Notes: a model not told the origin generated them from the sequence alone. Positions 39,553 to 50,293 are shown, numbered from the stretch's first letter. The stretch: 64,000 bases of DNA from Ensifer adhaerens (GCF_020035535.1 NZ_CP083349.1:3870001-3934000), one strand, 5' to 3'. Numbers and translations: made by a program.

Positions 39553-40698
39553 TCACCGGAATGTCTTTCTCGGATCGAAGGCATCGCGCGTCGCTTCGCC
39601 GACGAAGATCAGCAGCGATAGCATCAGCGACATCACACAGAAGGCCGTCAGACCGAGCCAGGGCGCCTGAAGGTTGGACTTGCCCTGGGCGATCATCTCG
39701 CCGAGCGAGGGAGAACCCGGCGGCATGCCGAAGCCGAGGAAGTCGAGCGAGGTCAGGGTCGTGATCGAACCGGAGAGGATGAAGGGCAGGAAGGTCAGCG
39801 TTGCGACCATCGCGTTCGGCAGGAGGTGGCGATACATGATCGTGCCGTTGCCGACGCCGAGCGCCCGGGCCGCGTTCACATATTCGAAGTTGCGCGCCCT
39901 CAGGAACTCGGCGCGCACCACCCCGACGAAGCCGACCCAGGAAAACAGCAGCATGATGCCGAGCAGGATGAAGAAGCCGGGCGGCAGGATCGCGGCGATG
40001 ATCAGCAGGATGTAAAGCACCGGCATCGACGACCAGATCTCGATGAAGCGCTGCATCAGCAGATCGGTCCATCCGCCGAAATAGCCCTGGACGGCGCCGG
40101 CCGTGACGCCGATCACCGCCGATGCGATGGTGAGCGTCAGGCCGAAAAGCACCGAGATGCGGAAGCCGTAGATCATCCGAGCCATGACGTCACGCGCCTG
40201 GTCGTCGGTGCCGAGCCAGTTGAGATTGCCGACGATGCAATTGCGGTCGTTGGTCTTCTCCGGATAGGCGGAGCACCGCTCTTCCTTGTCCATCAGCCAG
40301 AATGGCTTGGTGGGCGCCGAATGGGGAATGTTGGAGTTGACCGTCTGGTAGGAGTAGCGGACCGGCGGCCAGATCATCCAGCCATTGGCCTCGATCTCGT
40401 CGCGAATGAAATCCGATCGATAGTCGGTTTCAGCCAGGAAACCGCCGAACTTCTCCTCGGGGTAATTGATCACCACCGGGAACAGGATCTCGCCCTTGTA
40501 GGATGCGACGATCGGCCTGTCATTGGCGATGAACTCTGCCAGGAGGCTGAGCACGAAAAGCAGGAGGAATATCCAGAGCGACCAGTAGCCACGCCGGTTC
40601 GCCTTGAAATTCTGCCAGCGCCGCTGGTTGACCGGGGATAGCCAGCCGCGTGGCGGCATGGCCGCGGGCGCAGTCGGAGAGGTCGTCACGTCAGCCAT
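39553..40698 (-). CDS. yejE: Peptide ABC transporter permease YejE
   Basis: 381 aa. A long N-terminal region and first helix (SLWIFLLLFVLSLLAEF) are followed by a periplasmic loop (about 60-140) and the permease core with the EAA-like loop ARALGVGNGTIMYRHLLPNA near 281. The YejE type has this large loop, seen also in microcin C transporters. Its start overlaps the yejB stop by one base (TGATG). Confidence 0.93.
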   Translation of the reverse strand: MADVTTSPTAPAAMPPRGWLSPVNQRRWQNFKANRRGYWSLWIFLLLFVLSLLAEFIANDRPIVASYKGEILFPVVINYPEEKFGGFLAETDYRSDFIRDEIEANGWMIWPPVRYSYQTVNSNIPHSAPTKPFWLMDKEERCSAYPEKTNDRNCIVGNLNWLGTDDQARDVMARMIYGFRISVLFGLTLTIASAVIGVTAGAVQGYFGGWTDLLMQRFIEIWSSMPVLYILLIIAAILPPGFFILLGIMLLFSWVGFVGVVRAEFLRARNFEYVNAARALGVGNGTIMYRHLLPNAMVATLTFLPFILSGSITTLTSLDFLGFGMPPGSPSLGEMIAQGKSNLQAPWLGLTAFCVMSLMLSLLIFVGEATRDAFDPRKTFR

Positions 40699-41783
40699 CA
40701 GACGTCCCTCCGCTCGAAGTCGATACGCGGATCGACCCAGGTGTAGATGAGGTCCGAGAGCAGGCTGACGAGCAGCCCCATCAGCGAGAAGATGAAGAGC
40801 GTCGCGAAGACGATCGGGTAGTCGCGCTTGACCACAGAATCATAGCCGAGGCGGCCGAGGCCATCGAGCGAGAAGATGTACTCGATCAAGAGCGAGCCGG
40901 TGAAGAAGGCCGAGATGAAGGCACCGGGAAAGCCGGCGATGATGATGAGCATGGCGTTGCGGAACACGTGGCCGTAGAGCACCTGGCGGTCGTTGAGACC
41001 TTTCGCCCGCGCCGTGGTCACATATTGCTTCTTGATCTCGTCGATGAAGGAATTCTTGGTGAGCAGCGTCGTGGTCGCAAACGCCGAAAGCAGCAGCGTG
41101 ACCAGCGGCAACGTCATGTGCCAGATATAGTCGAGCGGCTTCTGCCACCAGGGCAATTGCCAGAAATTGTCGGAGACGATGCCGCGCAGCGGGAACCAGT
41201 CGAAGAACGATCCACCGGCGAAAATGACGATCAACAGGATGCCGAACAGGAAGCTCGGCACGGCATAGCCGATGACGATGATGCCGGAGGTCCACACATC
41301 GAAGGCCGAGCCGTCGGAAACGGCCTTCTTGATGCCCAGCGGGATGGAGATCGCGTAGGAAAACAAGAGGATCCAGAGGCCGAGCGAGATCGAGACCGGC
41401 ATCTTCTCCTTGATCAGGTCGATGACCGAAGTGTTGCGGAAGAAGCTCTCACCGAAATCGAAGCGGATATAGTTCCACATCATCATGGCGAAGCGTTCGA
41501 GCGGTGGCTTGTCGAAACCGAACTGCTTTTCGAGCTTGGCAATGAACTCCGGATCGAGGCCCTGGGCGCCGCGATAGCGGCCGCCTTCGTCGCCGCCTGA
41601 CTGCATCAGGTCGCCGCTGCTTCCACTCAAGCGGTCGGAGCCGCTACCGGCATTCGTGAGGTCCGAGATCACCTGCTCGACCGGGCCGCCCGGCGCGAAC
41701 TGGACGATGGCAAACGAGATCGCCATGATCCCGAAGATCGTCGGGATCATCAGCAGAAGGCGGCGCAGGATATAGGCACCCAT
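40698..41783 (-). CDS. yejB: Peptide ABC transporter permease YejB
   Basis: 361 aa. The N terminus [19 protein letters not shown] is the standard start of DppB/OppB-like permeases, and the EAA loop reads [20 protein letters not shown] near 247. A YejB-type insert (residues 45-80, rich in Gly and Asp) is present. It pairs with YejE. The gene is 177 bp downstream of yejA, a gap with no gene, where a separate start or mRNA processing may set the ratio of binding protein to channel. Confidence 0.93.
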   Translation of the reverse strand: MGAYILRRLLLMIPTIFGIMAISFAIVQFAPGGPVEQVISDLTNAGSGSDRLSGSSGDLMQSGGDEGGRYRGAQGLDPEFIAKLEKQFGFDKPPLERFAMMMWNYIRFDFGESFFRNTSVIDLIKEKMPVSISLGLWILLFSYAISIPLGIKKAVSDGSAFDVWTSGIIVIGYAVPSFLFGILLIVIFAGGSFFDWFPLRGIVSDNFWQLPWWQKPLDYIWHMTLPLVTLLLSAFATTTLLTKNSFIDEIKKQYVTTARAKGLNDRQVLYGHVFRNAMLIIIAGFPGAFISAFFTGSLLIEYIFSLDGLGRLGYDSVVKRDYPIVFATLFIFSLMGLLVSLLSDLIYTWVDPRIDFERRDV

Positions 41784-41960
41784 CAGGCGAGCCTTTCGAT
41801 CGACGTGTGGGCGGTGGCCCGGACCGGCGAAGCGTCGGCATGCCGTCTATGGTGTCTCAATCCCAGGGTCTCCTTGCGGCGATCAGGCCCGGATCGGGGC
41901 TTGTTTCAGTGATTCGTTTTTTTGCATTTGGAATCGAGACGCCATTCGAGTGCAAGGACT

Positions 41961-43820
41961 TCATTTGGGGGAGGCGTTTTTCGACCACCAGCTGTCCGGG
42001 AACCCGGTCGAGTAGTAGGGAAGCTCCTTCAGGTGGGCGAGCTGGTTCCAATAGGCGACGCGCACCGACTTCGAGTAGAACAACGGCACGACAAAATGGT
42101 GAGCGAGGAGAACGCGGTCGAGCGCCCGCGTCGTTGCAATCAGCTCCTCGCGGTTCGGTGCGAAGATGACCTTGCGGATCAGCTCGTCGATTGCCGGGTC
42201 GGATATGCCGGCATAGTTTCGTGATCCCTGCTGATTGACCGAGCTCGAACCCCAGTAGTCGAGCTGCTCGTTGCCGGGCACCAGCGTTTGCGCCCAGATA
42301 CCATAGATCATGTCATAGTCGAAGCTTCTGACGCGGTTGGTGTATTGCGAGTCGTCGACGGTGCGGATGCGCGCATCGATGCCGATCCGCTTCACGCTGT
42401 TGATGAACGGCATTACGGTGCGCTCGAAGGAGGGGTTCGACAGCAGTAGCTCGAAGCCGAAGGGTTCGCCCGTCTTGGCATTCACCAGGCGGGTCCCCTT
42501 GAGCTCGTAGCCCGCCTCCTTGAACAGATCGAGGGCTTTGCGCAGGTTGTCGCGCACCTTTTGCGGCTCGCCGTTGACGGGGTTGGTATAGGGCGTGGTG
42601 AAGACTTCTGGCGGAACCTTGTCCTTCAGCTCCTCGAGGATTGCCTTTTCCCGGCCTTCGGGCAGGGCGGAAGAGGCAAGCTCGGTACCCCAGAAGTAGC
42701 TGTCGACACGCTTGTATGCGTTATAGGCAAGGTTGCGGTTCAGGTCCTCGAAGTCGAAGGCGTAGTTCAACGCCTCGCGCACTCTTGGATCCTTGAATTT
42801 TTCGCGGCGCATGTTCGGTACGAGCGCCTGCATGATGCCAGTTGCGCGCAGCGGATTTTCGATCTCCTCGCGGATCACCCGGCCATCTTTCATTGCCGGG
42901 AAATCATAGGCGGTCGCCCAGTGGCTGGCGCTGTTGTCCTGGTAGAAATCGACGTTACCGGAGCGGAAGGCTTCGAACTGCACGTTCCTGTCGCCGTAGA
43001 AGCCATAGCTGATCACGCCGAAATTATATTGACCGACGTTGACGTTGAGGTTCTTGGCCCAATAGTCGTCCCTGAGTTCGAAGCGGATCGAGCCGCCGGC
43101 CTGGAAAGAGGCGATTTTGTAGGGGCCGGAACCCATGACCGGCTCCAGTGTCGTTTGGCTGATGTCGCGCTTTTTGCCCTGGGCGTCCTCGCCTTCCCAC
43201 CAGTGCTTGGGCAGGATCGGGAACTGGCCGAGGATGTTCGGCAGTTCGTGATTGTTCTTCTCGTCGAAGTGGAAGGTAACGTCGCGCTCGCCGGTCTTTT
43301 CCGCCGAAGTGACATGGCGGTAATAGTTGGACAGAAGCGGATTGTACTGCTTCACCATCTCGAACGAGAAAACCACGTCCTCCGGCGTCACCGGCTTTCC
43401 GTCGGCCCATTTCGCCTCAGCGCGAAGCCGAAACGACGCGGAGGAAATATCGTCGGGATAGGAGACGCCTTCAGCGAGCAGACCGTAAGCGGTGGTGATC
43501 TCGTCTTCGGCGGATTTCAGCAGCGTATCGAACACGAGAGATGTGACGCCACTCGCCGCCTCGCCTTTGGAAAGGATCGGGTTGAAGGTATCGAAGGTGC
43601 CGTTTTCCGAGAGCCGCAGTTCTCCGCCTTTGGGCGCATCCGGATTGACGTAGTCGAACCGGGCGAATCCTTGCTTGTATTTGGGCTCGCCGATTGACGA
43701 GGTGCCGTGACGCCAGACGGGCTGATCTTCGGCATTGCCTGCAGGAGGGAAGAGAAGAAACGCTGCTGTCAGAAGTGAGGCAGCGAGGCCAGGTTTCACG
43801 GTCCTGCAGAAGTTTGGCAT
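41961..43820 (-). CDS. yejA: Periplasmic oligopeptide-binding protein of the Yej transporter
   Basis: 619 aa, family 5 solute-binding protein with a signal peptide (residues 1-30, ending AGNAE). Motifs are ARFDYVNPDAPKGGELRLS near 53 and RVREALNYAFDFEDLN near 345. In Agrobacterium a Yej transporter with such a binding protein (YepA) has been reported to take up murein peptides, and in Sinorhizobium Yej genes have been linked to resistance to host NCR peptides; both are recalled, not checked. It leads the yejABEF-ghrA set. Confidence 0.92.
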   Translation of the reverse strand: MPNFCRTVKPGLAASLLTAAFLLFPPAGNAEDQPVWRHGTSSIGEPKYKQGFARFDYVNPDAPKGGELRLSENGTFDTFNPILSKGEAASGVTSLVFDTLLKSAEDEITTAYGLLAEGVSYPDDISSASFRLRAEAKWADGKPVTPEDVVFSFEMVKQYNPLLSNYYRHVTSAEKTGERDVTFHFDEKNNHELPNILGQFPILPKHWWEGEDAQGKKRDISQTTLEPVMGSGPYKIASFQAGGSIRFELRDDYWAKNLNVNVGQYNFGVISYGFYGDRNVQFEAFRSGNVDFYQDNSASHWATAYDFPAMKDGRVIREEIENPLRATGIMQALVPNMRREKFKDPRVREALNYAFDFEDLNRNLAYNAYKRVDSYFWGTELASSALPEGREKAILEELKDKVPPEVFTTPYTNPVNGEPQKVRDNLRKALDLFKEAGYELKGTRLVNAKTGEPFGFELLLSNPSFERTVMPFINSVKRIGIDARIRTVDDSQYTNRVRSFDYDMIYGIWAQTLVPGNEQLDYWGSSSVNQQGSRNYAGISDPAIDELIRKVIFAPNREELIATTRALDRVLLAHHFVVPLFYSKSVRVAYWNQLAHLKELPYYSTGFPDSWWSKNASPK

Positions 43821-44052
43821 CCAGCCGGTACCCCTTATATTTCAATCTTCTTTTGCGAGAGCATAGGCGAAATCCGGGCAATTGACAGGCACTGCCGCAA
43901 ATCAGGCAAAATTTTTGAGTCACATCCCGGTGATTCACAAGCGTGTGACGCGTAAGGCTGAGGCAAACACGGGGCCTTAGGATCGGGGTTCGTCGGACAG
44001 GGCATGGCGCATATCGGCGCCGCTGTTCGCGAGACAAACGGGACGAAATTCA

Positions 44053-45108
44053 ATGATTGCTCCACTTCGACGTTGCGGCTCGGCGTTTCTTGCGTTGCTG
44101 CTGGGAACAAGCCTTCTGATCGCCGACAGCGCCGCAGCCGACGATGTGCCGGCCAAGGCGCTTTTCGGTGCCAAGGCGCTGCCGGCCGAAATGGCGGCCA
44201 ACCCCTATGGCTTCTACGCGAAGGGTTGCCTTGCCGGCGGTGTCGCGATCCCGACCGACGGGCCTACCTGGCAGGCAATGCGACTGTCGCGCAATCGCCG
44301 CTGGGGTCACCCGCAGATGATCGCCCTGATCGAGCAGTTTTCGCACGATGCCGCCGAAAAGGTCGGTTGGCCCGGCCTGCTGCTCGGTGACATCTCGCAG
44401 CCGCGCGGCGGTCCGATGGTGTCGGGGCACGCGTCCCACCAGATCGGCCTGGACGCCGATATCTGGCTGACGCCGATGCCGCAACGCACGCTCACCTATC
44501 GCGAGCGCGAGGACATCTCCGCGACCTCGATGCTGCAGAAGAACAAGTTCCTGACGGTCGACCGTTCCATTTGGACGCCGAAACACGCGCAGCTCATCAT
44601 GCTGGCGGCAAGCTATCCGCAGGTGGAGCGGGTTTTCGTCAACCCGGCGATCAAGAAGAAGCTTTGCGACACCTGGACCGGCGACCGCTCGGCGCTCGGC
44701 AAGGTCCGGCCGATCTACGGGCACGATTATCACTTCCACATCCGCATCAAATGCCCGGCGGGGGCAACGAGCTGCAAGGACCAGGCGGCGGTGCCGGCCG
44801 GCGATGGCTGCGACAAGTCGCTGGCCTGGTGGTTCACCGACGAGCCGTGGGCGAAGCCGACGAAGAAGCCGGGCGAGAAACCCGTGAAGCCGAAGGTGAC
44901 GACGCTTGCCGACCTGCCGAAAGCCTGCGCGCTGGTGCTTAACGGTCCTGCGCCGGCGTCGGAAGAGGCCGCCACGTTCGGCACGGCCTATCGGGCAGCG
45001 GCACCTGCCCCAGCGGCACAGAGGATCGAGCAGGTGATCGGCGCTGCCGCGGGGGATGTTCCGCCGGCCGATATTCCGGTGCCGCAGGCTCGGCCGACCT
45101 TGCAATGA
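44053..45108 (+). CDS. mepA: Penicillin-insensitive murein endopeptidase
   Basis: 351 aa with a signal peptide (residues 1-28), so periplasmic. LAS-family zinc motifs are SGHASHQIGLDADIW (near 124-138) and YHFHIRIKCP (near 226). It cuts D-Ala to meso-DAP crosslinks in peptidoglycan. A Pro/Lys-rich stretch (275-295) and an Ala/Pro-rich tail extend it beyond the E. coli length of about 274. It is divergent from yejA across a 232-bp region. Confidence 0.93.
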   Translation: MIAPLRRCGSAFLALLLGTSLLIADSAAADDVPAKALFGAKALPAEMAANPYGFYAKGCLAGGVAIPTDGPTWQAMRLSRNRRWGHPQMIALIEQFSHDAAEKVGWPGLLLGDISQPRGGPMVSGHASHQIGLDADIWLTPMPQRTLTYREREDISATSMLQKNKFLTVDRSIWTPKHAQLIMLAASYPQVERVFVNPAIKKKLCDTWTGDRSALGKVRPIYGHDYHFHIRIKCPAGATSCKDQAAVPAGDGCDKSLAWWFTDEPWAKPTKKPGEKPVKPKVTTLADLPKACALVLNGPAPASEEAATFGTAYRAAAPAPAAQRIEQVIGAAAGDVPPADIPVPQARPTLQ

Positions 45109-45208
45109 TCATGGATGCGCGCGGATGGGCGGGCTTCAACCTTCCCATCGCCGCAGCGTTCATGTATAGGGCGATCAAATCGATTTAAAGATTGATGCGA
45201 GGCCCGAC

Positions 45209-45592
45209 ATGGCGGATCGGAAATGCATTGCCCTGATCGCTCACGATCAGAAGAAGGACGATCTTGCTGCCTTCGCCAAGGTGCACGAAGCGGTCTTGTC
45301 GCAATGGCGTATCGTTGCGACCGGCACGACAGGCGGTCGCGTCCTCGACGTCTGTCCGGGGCTCGACATCACGCGGCTCAAAAGCGGTCCGCTCGGCGGC
45401 GACCAGCAGATCGGCGCGATGATCGCCACCGGCGAGGTGCAGCTTCTGATCTTCTTCGTCGATCCCCTCACGGCGATGCCGCATGACGTGGACGTCAAGG
45501 CGCTGATGCGACTTGCGATCGTCTATGACATTCCAATGGCGCTTAACCGCGCGACCGCCGAACAGTTGATCGATTTCAACCCAAAATCATAA
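45209..45592 (+). CDS. mgsA: Methylglyoxal synthase
   Basis: 127 aa, slightly shorter than E. coli MgsA. The N terminus [14 protein letters not shown] and the catalytic segment [11 protein letters not shown] with D65 identify it, and NRATAEQLI is the usual C-terminal motif. It turns dihydroxyacetone phosphate into methylglyoxal plus phosphate, a bypass used when phosphate is scarce or sugar phosphates pile up. The glucokinase gene follows after 104 bp on the same strand. Confidence 0.93.
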   Translation: MADRKCIALIAHDQKKDDLAAFAKVHEAVLSQWRIVATGTTGGRVLDVCPGLDITRLKSGPLGGDQQIGAMIATGEVQLLIFFVDPLTAMPHDVDVKALMRLAIVYDIPMALNRATAEQLIDFNPKS

Positions 45593-45696
45593 ATATGATC
45601 GCGTCTCGGTAGGGCGGGACGGGCGGAAAGGCGCACACACTTTCCCTTATTCCGCTCTAGCTGATAGACAGCGATATAACTGCCACGACGATCAGG

Positions 45697-46728
45697 ATGG
45701 ACCTTGCGATGCCCGGCACCAGTGAAAACGCCTTCCCCTTTCCGATCCTGATCGGTGATATCGGCGGCACCAATGCGCGCTTTGCCCTACTCCTCGATGC
45801 CTTCGCTGAGCCGAAACAGTTACCGCCGATCAAGACCGGGGATTTCGAAACGATCGAGGAGGCGATGCAGAAGAGCATCCTCGACAAGACCTCGGTGCAG
45901 CCCCGTTCGGCGATCCTGGCGGTAGCCGGCCCGATCCGGGGCGACGAAATTCCGCTCACAAATGCCGGCTGGGTGATCAGGCCGAAGGACATGCTTTCGA
46001 GCCTCGGCCTCGAAGATGTGCTGATCATCAACGATTTCGAGGCGCAGGCGCTCGCCGTGGCGGCGCCGGCGGACGAGGACCTCGTGCAGATCGGCGGCGG
46101 CAGCGTTCGCCCCTTGACGTCGCGTGTCGTCCTTGGCCCGGGCACGGGGCTCGGCGTCGGCGGGCTGGTCTTTGCCCAGCACACCTGGATCCCGGTGCCG
46201 GGCGAGGGCGGCCATGTCGACATCGGCCCGCGCAGCGAACGCGACTTTCAGATCTGGCCGTTCCTCGATCCGATCGAGGGACGCATGGCTGGCGAGCAGA
46301 TCCTCTGCGGCCGCGGCATCATGAACCTCTATCGCGCCGTTTGTGCCGCCGATGGTGCAGACCCGGTGCTCACCGATCCGGCGGAAGTGACCACGCATGC
46401 GCTGGCCGAAAGCGACAGGGCGGCGATCGAAACCATTTCGTTGTTCTGTACCTATCTCGGCCGCGTTGCCGGCGACATGGCGCTGATTTTCATGGCCCGC
46501 GGGGGTGTTTTCCTGGCTGGCGGCATTTCGCAGAAGATCTTGCCGGCGCTCATGAAATCGCCGTTCCGCGCTGCCTTCGAAGACAAGGCGCCGCACTCGG
46601 CGCTGATGAAGACGATCCCGACCTTTGCCGTCATTCATCCGATGGCGGCGCTCTCCGGTTTGGCCGCTTTTGCCCGCACGCCGAGGGATTTCGGTGTTGC
46701 AACGGAGGGACGCCGCTGGAGAAGCTGA
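45697..46728 (+). CDS. glk: Glucokinase
   Basis: 343 aa, Glk family. The phosphate-binding motif [14 protein letters not shown] (near 18-31), the catalytic Asp in [13 protein letters not shown] (near 108-120), [10 protein letters not shown] near 147 and [10 protein letters not shown] near 168 are all there. It phosphorylates glucose with ATP. An ATG four codons downstream (45709) is an alternative start. It follows mgsA, so glucose entry and the methylglyoxal bypass may be co-expressed. Confidence 0.93.
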   Translation: MDLAMPGTSENAFPFPILIGDIGGTNARFALLLDAFAEPKQLPPIKTGDFETIEEAMQKSILDKTSVQPRSAILAVAGPIRGDEIPLTNAGWVIRPKDMLSSLGLEDVLIINDFEAQALAVAAPADEDLVQIGGGSVRPLTSRVVLGPGTGLGVGGLVFAQHTWIPVPGEGGHVDIGPRSERDFQIWPFLDPIEGRMAGEQILCGRGIMNLYRAVCAADGADPVLTDPAEVTTHALAESDRAAIETISLFCTYLGRVAGDMALIFMARGGVFLAGGISQKILPALMKSPFRAAFEDKAPHSALMKTIPTFAVIHPMAALSGLAAFARTPRDFGVATEGRRWRS

Positions 46729-46840
46729 GCATCCGGCGCGCGCAAAGACTCGCCAAAACGATACCAAACCACTATAGAGCCCCGGGAAAGGTCGGGCCGG
46801 AAACCGGCTCGCCACATTGGGTCCAGGGAAGACGGGCTTT

Positions 46841-48658
46841 TTGAGCGCCAGCAATAGAAAACAGCACGCGGTCGATTCCGAGACGATCAGCGGAATTCTG
46901 AAACGGGTCATTGCAGAAAACGGTCGCGACCACATTCGCGGCTATGCTTTTGCCATCGCCTGTCTGGCCGTCGTTGCAGCAACAACCGGTTTCACGGCCT
47001 CGATCATGGAGACCGTGATCAACGAGGCCTTTGCCAACAAGCGTGCAGATATCGTCCTGCTCGTCTGCGGCGCGATCCTCGCCGCCTTCGTGCTTCGCGG
47101 CTTTGCCACTTACGGCCAGGCTGTTGCCCTGTCGAAGATCGGCAACAACATCGTCGCGCGTTACCAGCGCCGGCTCTATGCCCACCTGATGGCGCTGAGC
47201 GTCGGCTATTTCAACGAGACGCGCTCGGCACAGCTTGCAGCCCAGATCAGCCAGAACGTCAGCGGCATCCGCGACGTGCTCAACCTGACGGTTACGTCGA
47301 TTGCTCGCGATCTTCTGACCCTGATCGGTCTTGTCGGCGTCATGTTCGCCAAGGATTGGCTGCTGTCGATCATCGTCTTCGTCGCGGCACCGCCATTGCT
47401 TCTCGGCCTGCGCTACGTTTCCAGGCGCCTGCGTTCGGCAACGCGCGAATCGATCGAGGTCAACAGCCGCGTTCTCGGCGCGATGCAGGAAACCATACAG
47501 GGCATCACCATCGTCAAGGCCTTCACCATGGAAGGCGAACTGCGCGGCAAGGTCGAGACGATCATCGATCGCGCCGAAAACCGGGCGAACCGCATTGCGC
47601 GCTTGAGCGAGCGCACGGCGCCGATGACCGAAACCTTCGCAGGTCTCGCGATTTCCGCCGTGCTTGCCTATTCCGCCTTCCGCGCGATCTATGCCGACGT
47701 GCCGCCCGGCGCCTTCTTCGCCTTCGTCGTGGCCCTGCTGATGGCCTATGATCCGGCCCGCCGACTGGCTCGACTTCAGGTCTCGCTGGAACGGGCCGCC
47801 GTCAATGCTCGCATGGTCTACGAAATCCTCGATACCGTGCCGCATCAACGCGACAAGCCAGACGCCAGGGAACTGGCCGTCACGAATGCCGCTGTTGAGC
47901 TGCGCGACGTCCGCTTCCAATACGCCAATGGCGACGAGGTTCTGAGAGGCGTCAGCTTCGTTGCCGAAGGCGGCAAGACGACAGCGCTCGTCGGCCCCTC
48001 TGGTGCCGGCAAGTCGACCGTCATCAGCCTCATCCCGCGATTCTATGATCCGGCTTCCGGCCAGATCCTGATCGACGGACAGGACATTGCCGACGTCACC
48101 AAGCAGTCGCTGCGCAAGGGCATTGCCTATGTTTCGCAGCAGCCCTATCTCTTCGAAGGGTCGATCCGCGACAACATCCGCTACGGGCGCATCGATGCGA
48201 CCGATGCGGAGATCGAGGACGCGGCGCGGCTTGCCTACGCCCATGATTTCATCCTGGCGCAGCCGCAGGGTTACGATACGCCGGTCGGCGAAAACGGCAT
48301 GACGCTTTCCGGCGGCCAGCGCCAGCGGCTGTCGATCGCCCGTGCGCTCGTGCGCAACGCCCCGATCCTGCTACTCGACGAGGCTACCTCGGCGCTCGAT
48401 ACCGAATCGGAAGCCGCCGTGCAGAAGGCGCTCGACCACGCCATGGACGGCCGCACGGTGATCGTCATCGCGCATCGCCTCTCGACCGTCGTCAACGCCG
48501 ACAAGATCATCGTCATGAAGGATGGCTCGGTCGTCGAGGAAGGTACGCATGCCGAGCTTGCACGGCGACCGGACGGTCTCTACGCTCGGCTCCACAATCT
48601 CCAGGGCCAGTCGCCCGAGGCCAACGCGCCCGAAGCGCCGGCCGACGCCGAAATCTAG
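46841..48658 (+). CDS. MsbA-like ABC exporter (fused permease and ATPase)
   Basis: 605 aa half-transporter: six membrane helices in residues 25-320, then one ABC domain with Walker A GPSGAGKST near 385, Q loop SQQPYLFEGS, signature [15 protein letters not shown] near 485 and Walker B ILLLDEATSALD near 507. It belongs to the lipid/drug exporter group and works as a homodimer. A lipid A or polysaccharide cargo is possible; sequence does not decide. The start is a TTG at 46841 with gggaag upstream; another TTG at 46817 is in frame. Confidence 0.87.
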   Translation: MSASNRKQHAVDSETISGILKRVIAENGRDHIRGYAFAIACLAVVAATTGFTASIMETVINEAFANKRADIVLLVCGAILAAFVLRGFATYGQAVALSKIGNNIVARYQRRLYAHLMALSVGYFNETRSAQLAAQISQNVSGIRDVLNLTVTSIARDLLTLIGLVGVMFAKDWLLSIIVFVAAPPLLLGLRYVSRRLRSATRESIEVNSRVLGAMQETIQGITIVKAFTMEGELRGKVETIIDRAENRANRIARLSERTAPMTETFAGLAISAVLAYSAFRAIYADVPPGAFFAFVVALLMAYDPARRLARLQVSLERAAVNARMVYEILDTVPHQRDKPDARELAVTNAAVELRDVRFQYANGDEVLRGVSFVAEGGKTTALVGPSGAGKSTVISLIPRFYDPASGQILIDGQDIADVTKQSLRKGIAYVSQQPYLFEGSIRDNIRYGRIDATDAEIEDAARLAYAHDFILAQPQGYDTPVGENGMTLSGGQRQRLSIARALVRNAPILLLDEATSALDTESEAAVQKALDHAMDGRTVIVIAHRLSTVVNADKIIVMKDGSVVEEGTHAELARRPDGLYARLHNLQGQSPEANAPEAPADAEI

Positions 48659-48724
48659 AGCGCTACCAGAAAAAGTGCGCAGCGGTTTTGCGTCCGGAAA
48701 TGCGTAAGAAGAACAGATAGCGCG
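48657..48724. repeat. Rhizobial intergenic repeat (RIME-like)
   Basis: The segment contains the block gcggttttgcgtccggaa followed by atgcgtaaga and agatagcgc, which I recognise as a palindromic intergenic motif found in many copies in Rhizobiaceae genomes. The ends agagcgc / tagcgc are roughly inverted. It begins two bases before the end of the ABC exporter stop codon and may fold in its 3' mRNA. Confidence 0.6.
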
Positions 48725-48778
48725 TCCCCCGGTTCATTTGACCGGAACGCTCCAAAGCGGACAAAAAGGAAATCACCG

Positions 48779-49597
48779 ATGGGCGAAACCGATATGAAGC
48801 TCGTGGTGGTGGGTGCTGCAGGCCGTATGGGCCAGACGCTGATAAGGACGGTTCACGCGATGGAGGGCGTGCGCCTGCATGCCGCAATCGAACGTCCGGG
48901 TTCTCCCTTCATTGGCCGTGATGCCGGCGAAGTGGCCGGTCTCGGGCCGATCGGCGTGCCGGTTACCGACCAGCCGCTCGAAGCCTTCGTCGATGCAGAA
49001 GGCGTGCTTGATTTCACGGCGCCCGCAGGCACCGTCGAGTTTGCCGGCCTCGCAGCCCAGGCCCGCATCGTCCATGTCATCGGTACCACCGGCTGTTCGG
49101 TCGACGATGACGCGAAGATCCGCGCCGCGGCTCGTCACGCCCGCATCGTCAAGTCGGGCAATATGAGCCTCGGCGTGAACGTGCTCGGCGTGCTGACGGA
49201 AAAGGCGGCGCGTGCGCTCGGCCCGGCCAACTGGGATATCGAAATCCTCGAAATGCACCACAAGCACAAGGTCGATGCGCCCTCGGGCACGGCGCTGCTT
49301 CTCGGCGAAGCCGCGGCTAGAGGACGTGGCATCAGCCTTGCCGACAATTCGGTGCGCGTGCGTGACGGCCATACGGGCCCGCGCCCGGCTGGCACGATCG
49401 GTTTTGCGACGCTGCGCGGCGGCTCGGTGATCGGTGAGCATTCGGTCATTCTCGCCGGGGAAGGCGAGCAGGTGACCCTCTCGCACAGCGCGACGGATCG
49501 TTCGATCTTCGCACGCGGCGCCGTCACGGCAGCACTGTGGGCACGCAGCCAGAAACCCGGTTTCTACTCCATGCTCGATGTTCTCGGGCTCAGCTGA
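48779..49597 (+). CDS. dapB: 4-hydroxy-tetrahydrodipicolinate reductase
   Basis: 272 aa. The NAD(P)-binding motif [16 protein letters not shown] starts near residue 9, and the catalytic/substrate motif [15 protein letters not shown] lies near 158. It makes tetrahydrodipicolinate on the way to meso-DAP and lysine, so it also feeds peptidoglycan synthesis. gpmA follows 34 bp after the stop. Confidence 0.95.
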   Translation: MGETDMKLVVVGAAGRMGQTLIRTVHAMEGVRLHAAIERPGSPFIGRDAGEVAGLGPIGVPVTDQPLEAFVDAEGVLDFTAPAGTVEFAGLAAQARIVHVIGTTGCSVDDDAKIRAAARHARIVKSGNMSLGVNVLGVLTEKAARALGPANWDIEILEMHHKHKVDAPSGTALLLGEAAARGRGISLADNSVRVRDGHTGPRPAGTIGFATLRGGSVIGEHSVILAGEGEQVTLSHSATDRSIFARGAVTAALWARSQKPGFYSMLDVLGLS

Positions 49598-49631
49598 CCC
49601 TCTCTCTCACAAGCCTCAAGGGGGATTCGAC

Positions 49632-50267
49632 ATGAGCGGTACTCTCGTCCTTGTCCGGCATGGCCAGAGCGACTGGAACCTGAAGAACCTGTTCACCGGC
49701 TGGCGTGATCCAGACCTGACGGAACTCGGCGTCGAGGAAGCCAAGGCCGGCGGCAAGGCACTTGCCGACTACGGCATCAAGTTCGATATCGCCTTCACCT
49801 CGGATCTTGTCCGCGCCCAGCGCACCTGCCAGTTGGTGCTCGATGCCGTCGGCCAGTCCTCGCTCGAAACGATCCGCGACCAGGCGCTCAACGAGCGCGA
49901 CTACGGCGACCTGTCGGGCCTCAACAAGGACGACGCACGCCAGAAGTGGGGCGAAGAGCAGGTGCATATCTGGCGCCGCTCCTACGACATTCAGCCTCCG
50001 GGCGGCGAAAGCCTGCGCGACACCGGCGCGCGCGTCTGGCCCTACTACCTGACCGAGATCCTGCCGCGCGTACTCTCCGGCCAGAAGGTCCTGGTTGCCG
50101 CCCACGGCAACTCGCTCCGCTCGCTGGTCATGGTGCTCGATCGCCTGACAAAGGAAGAGATCCTGAAGCTCAACCTCGCGACGGGCGTGCCGATAGTTTA
50201 CAAGCTCAACGCCAATTCGACCGTCGCTTCCAAGGAAGTGCTGGGCGACATGTCCGGCGCTCACTGA
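49632..50267 (+). CDS. gpmA: 2,3-bisphosphoglycerate-dependent phosphoglycerate mutase
   Basis: 211 aa, the short form common in alphaproteobacteria (E. coli has about 250). The catalytic His is H10 in [10 protein letters not shown]; the second His lies in [10 protein letters not shown] near 156, and GLNKDDAR and [13 protein letters not shown] are further family marks. It interconverts 3- and 2-phosphoglycerate. The start at 49632 has gggga upstream. It lies in the same unit as dapB and is closed by a strong terminator. Confidence 0.94.
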   Translation: MSGTLVLVRHGQSDWNLKNLFTGWRDPDLTELGVEEAKAGGKALADYGIKFDIAFTSDLVRAQRTCQLVLDAVGQSSLETIRDQALNERDYGDLSGLNKDDARQKWGEEQVHIWRRSYDIQPPGGESLRDTGARVWPYYLTEILPRVLSGQKVLVAAHGNSLRSLVMVLDRLTKEEILKLNLATGVPIVYKLNANSTVASKEVLGDMSGAH

Positions 50268-50293
50268 GCTTTCGCATAATCGGAAATGAAGAA

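Noticed and set aside
46772..48244. A 490-residue reverse frame
   Set aside because: It is antisense to the ABC exporter, which has intact Walker motifs.
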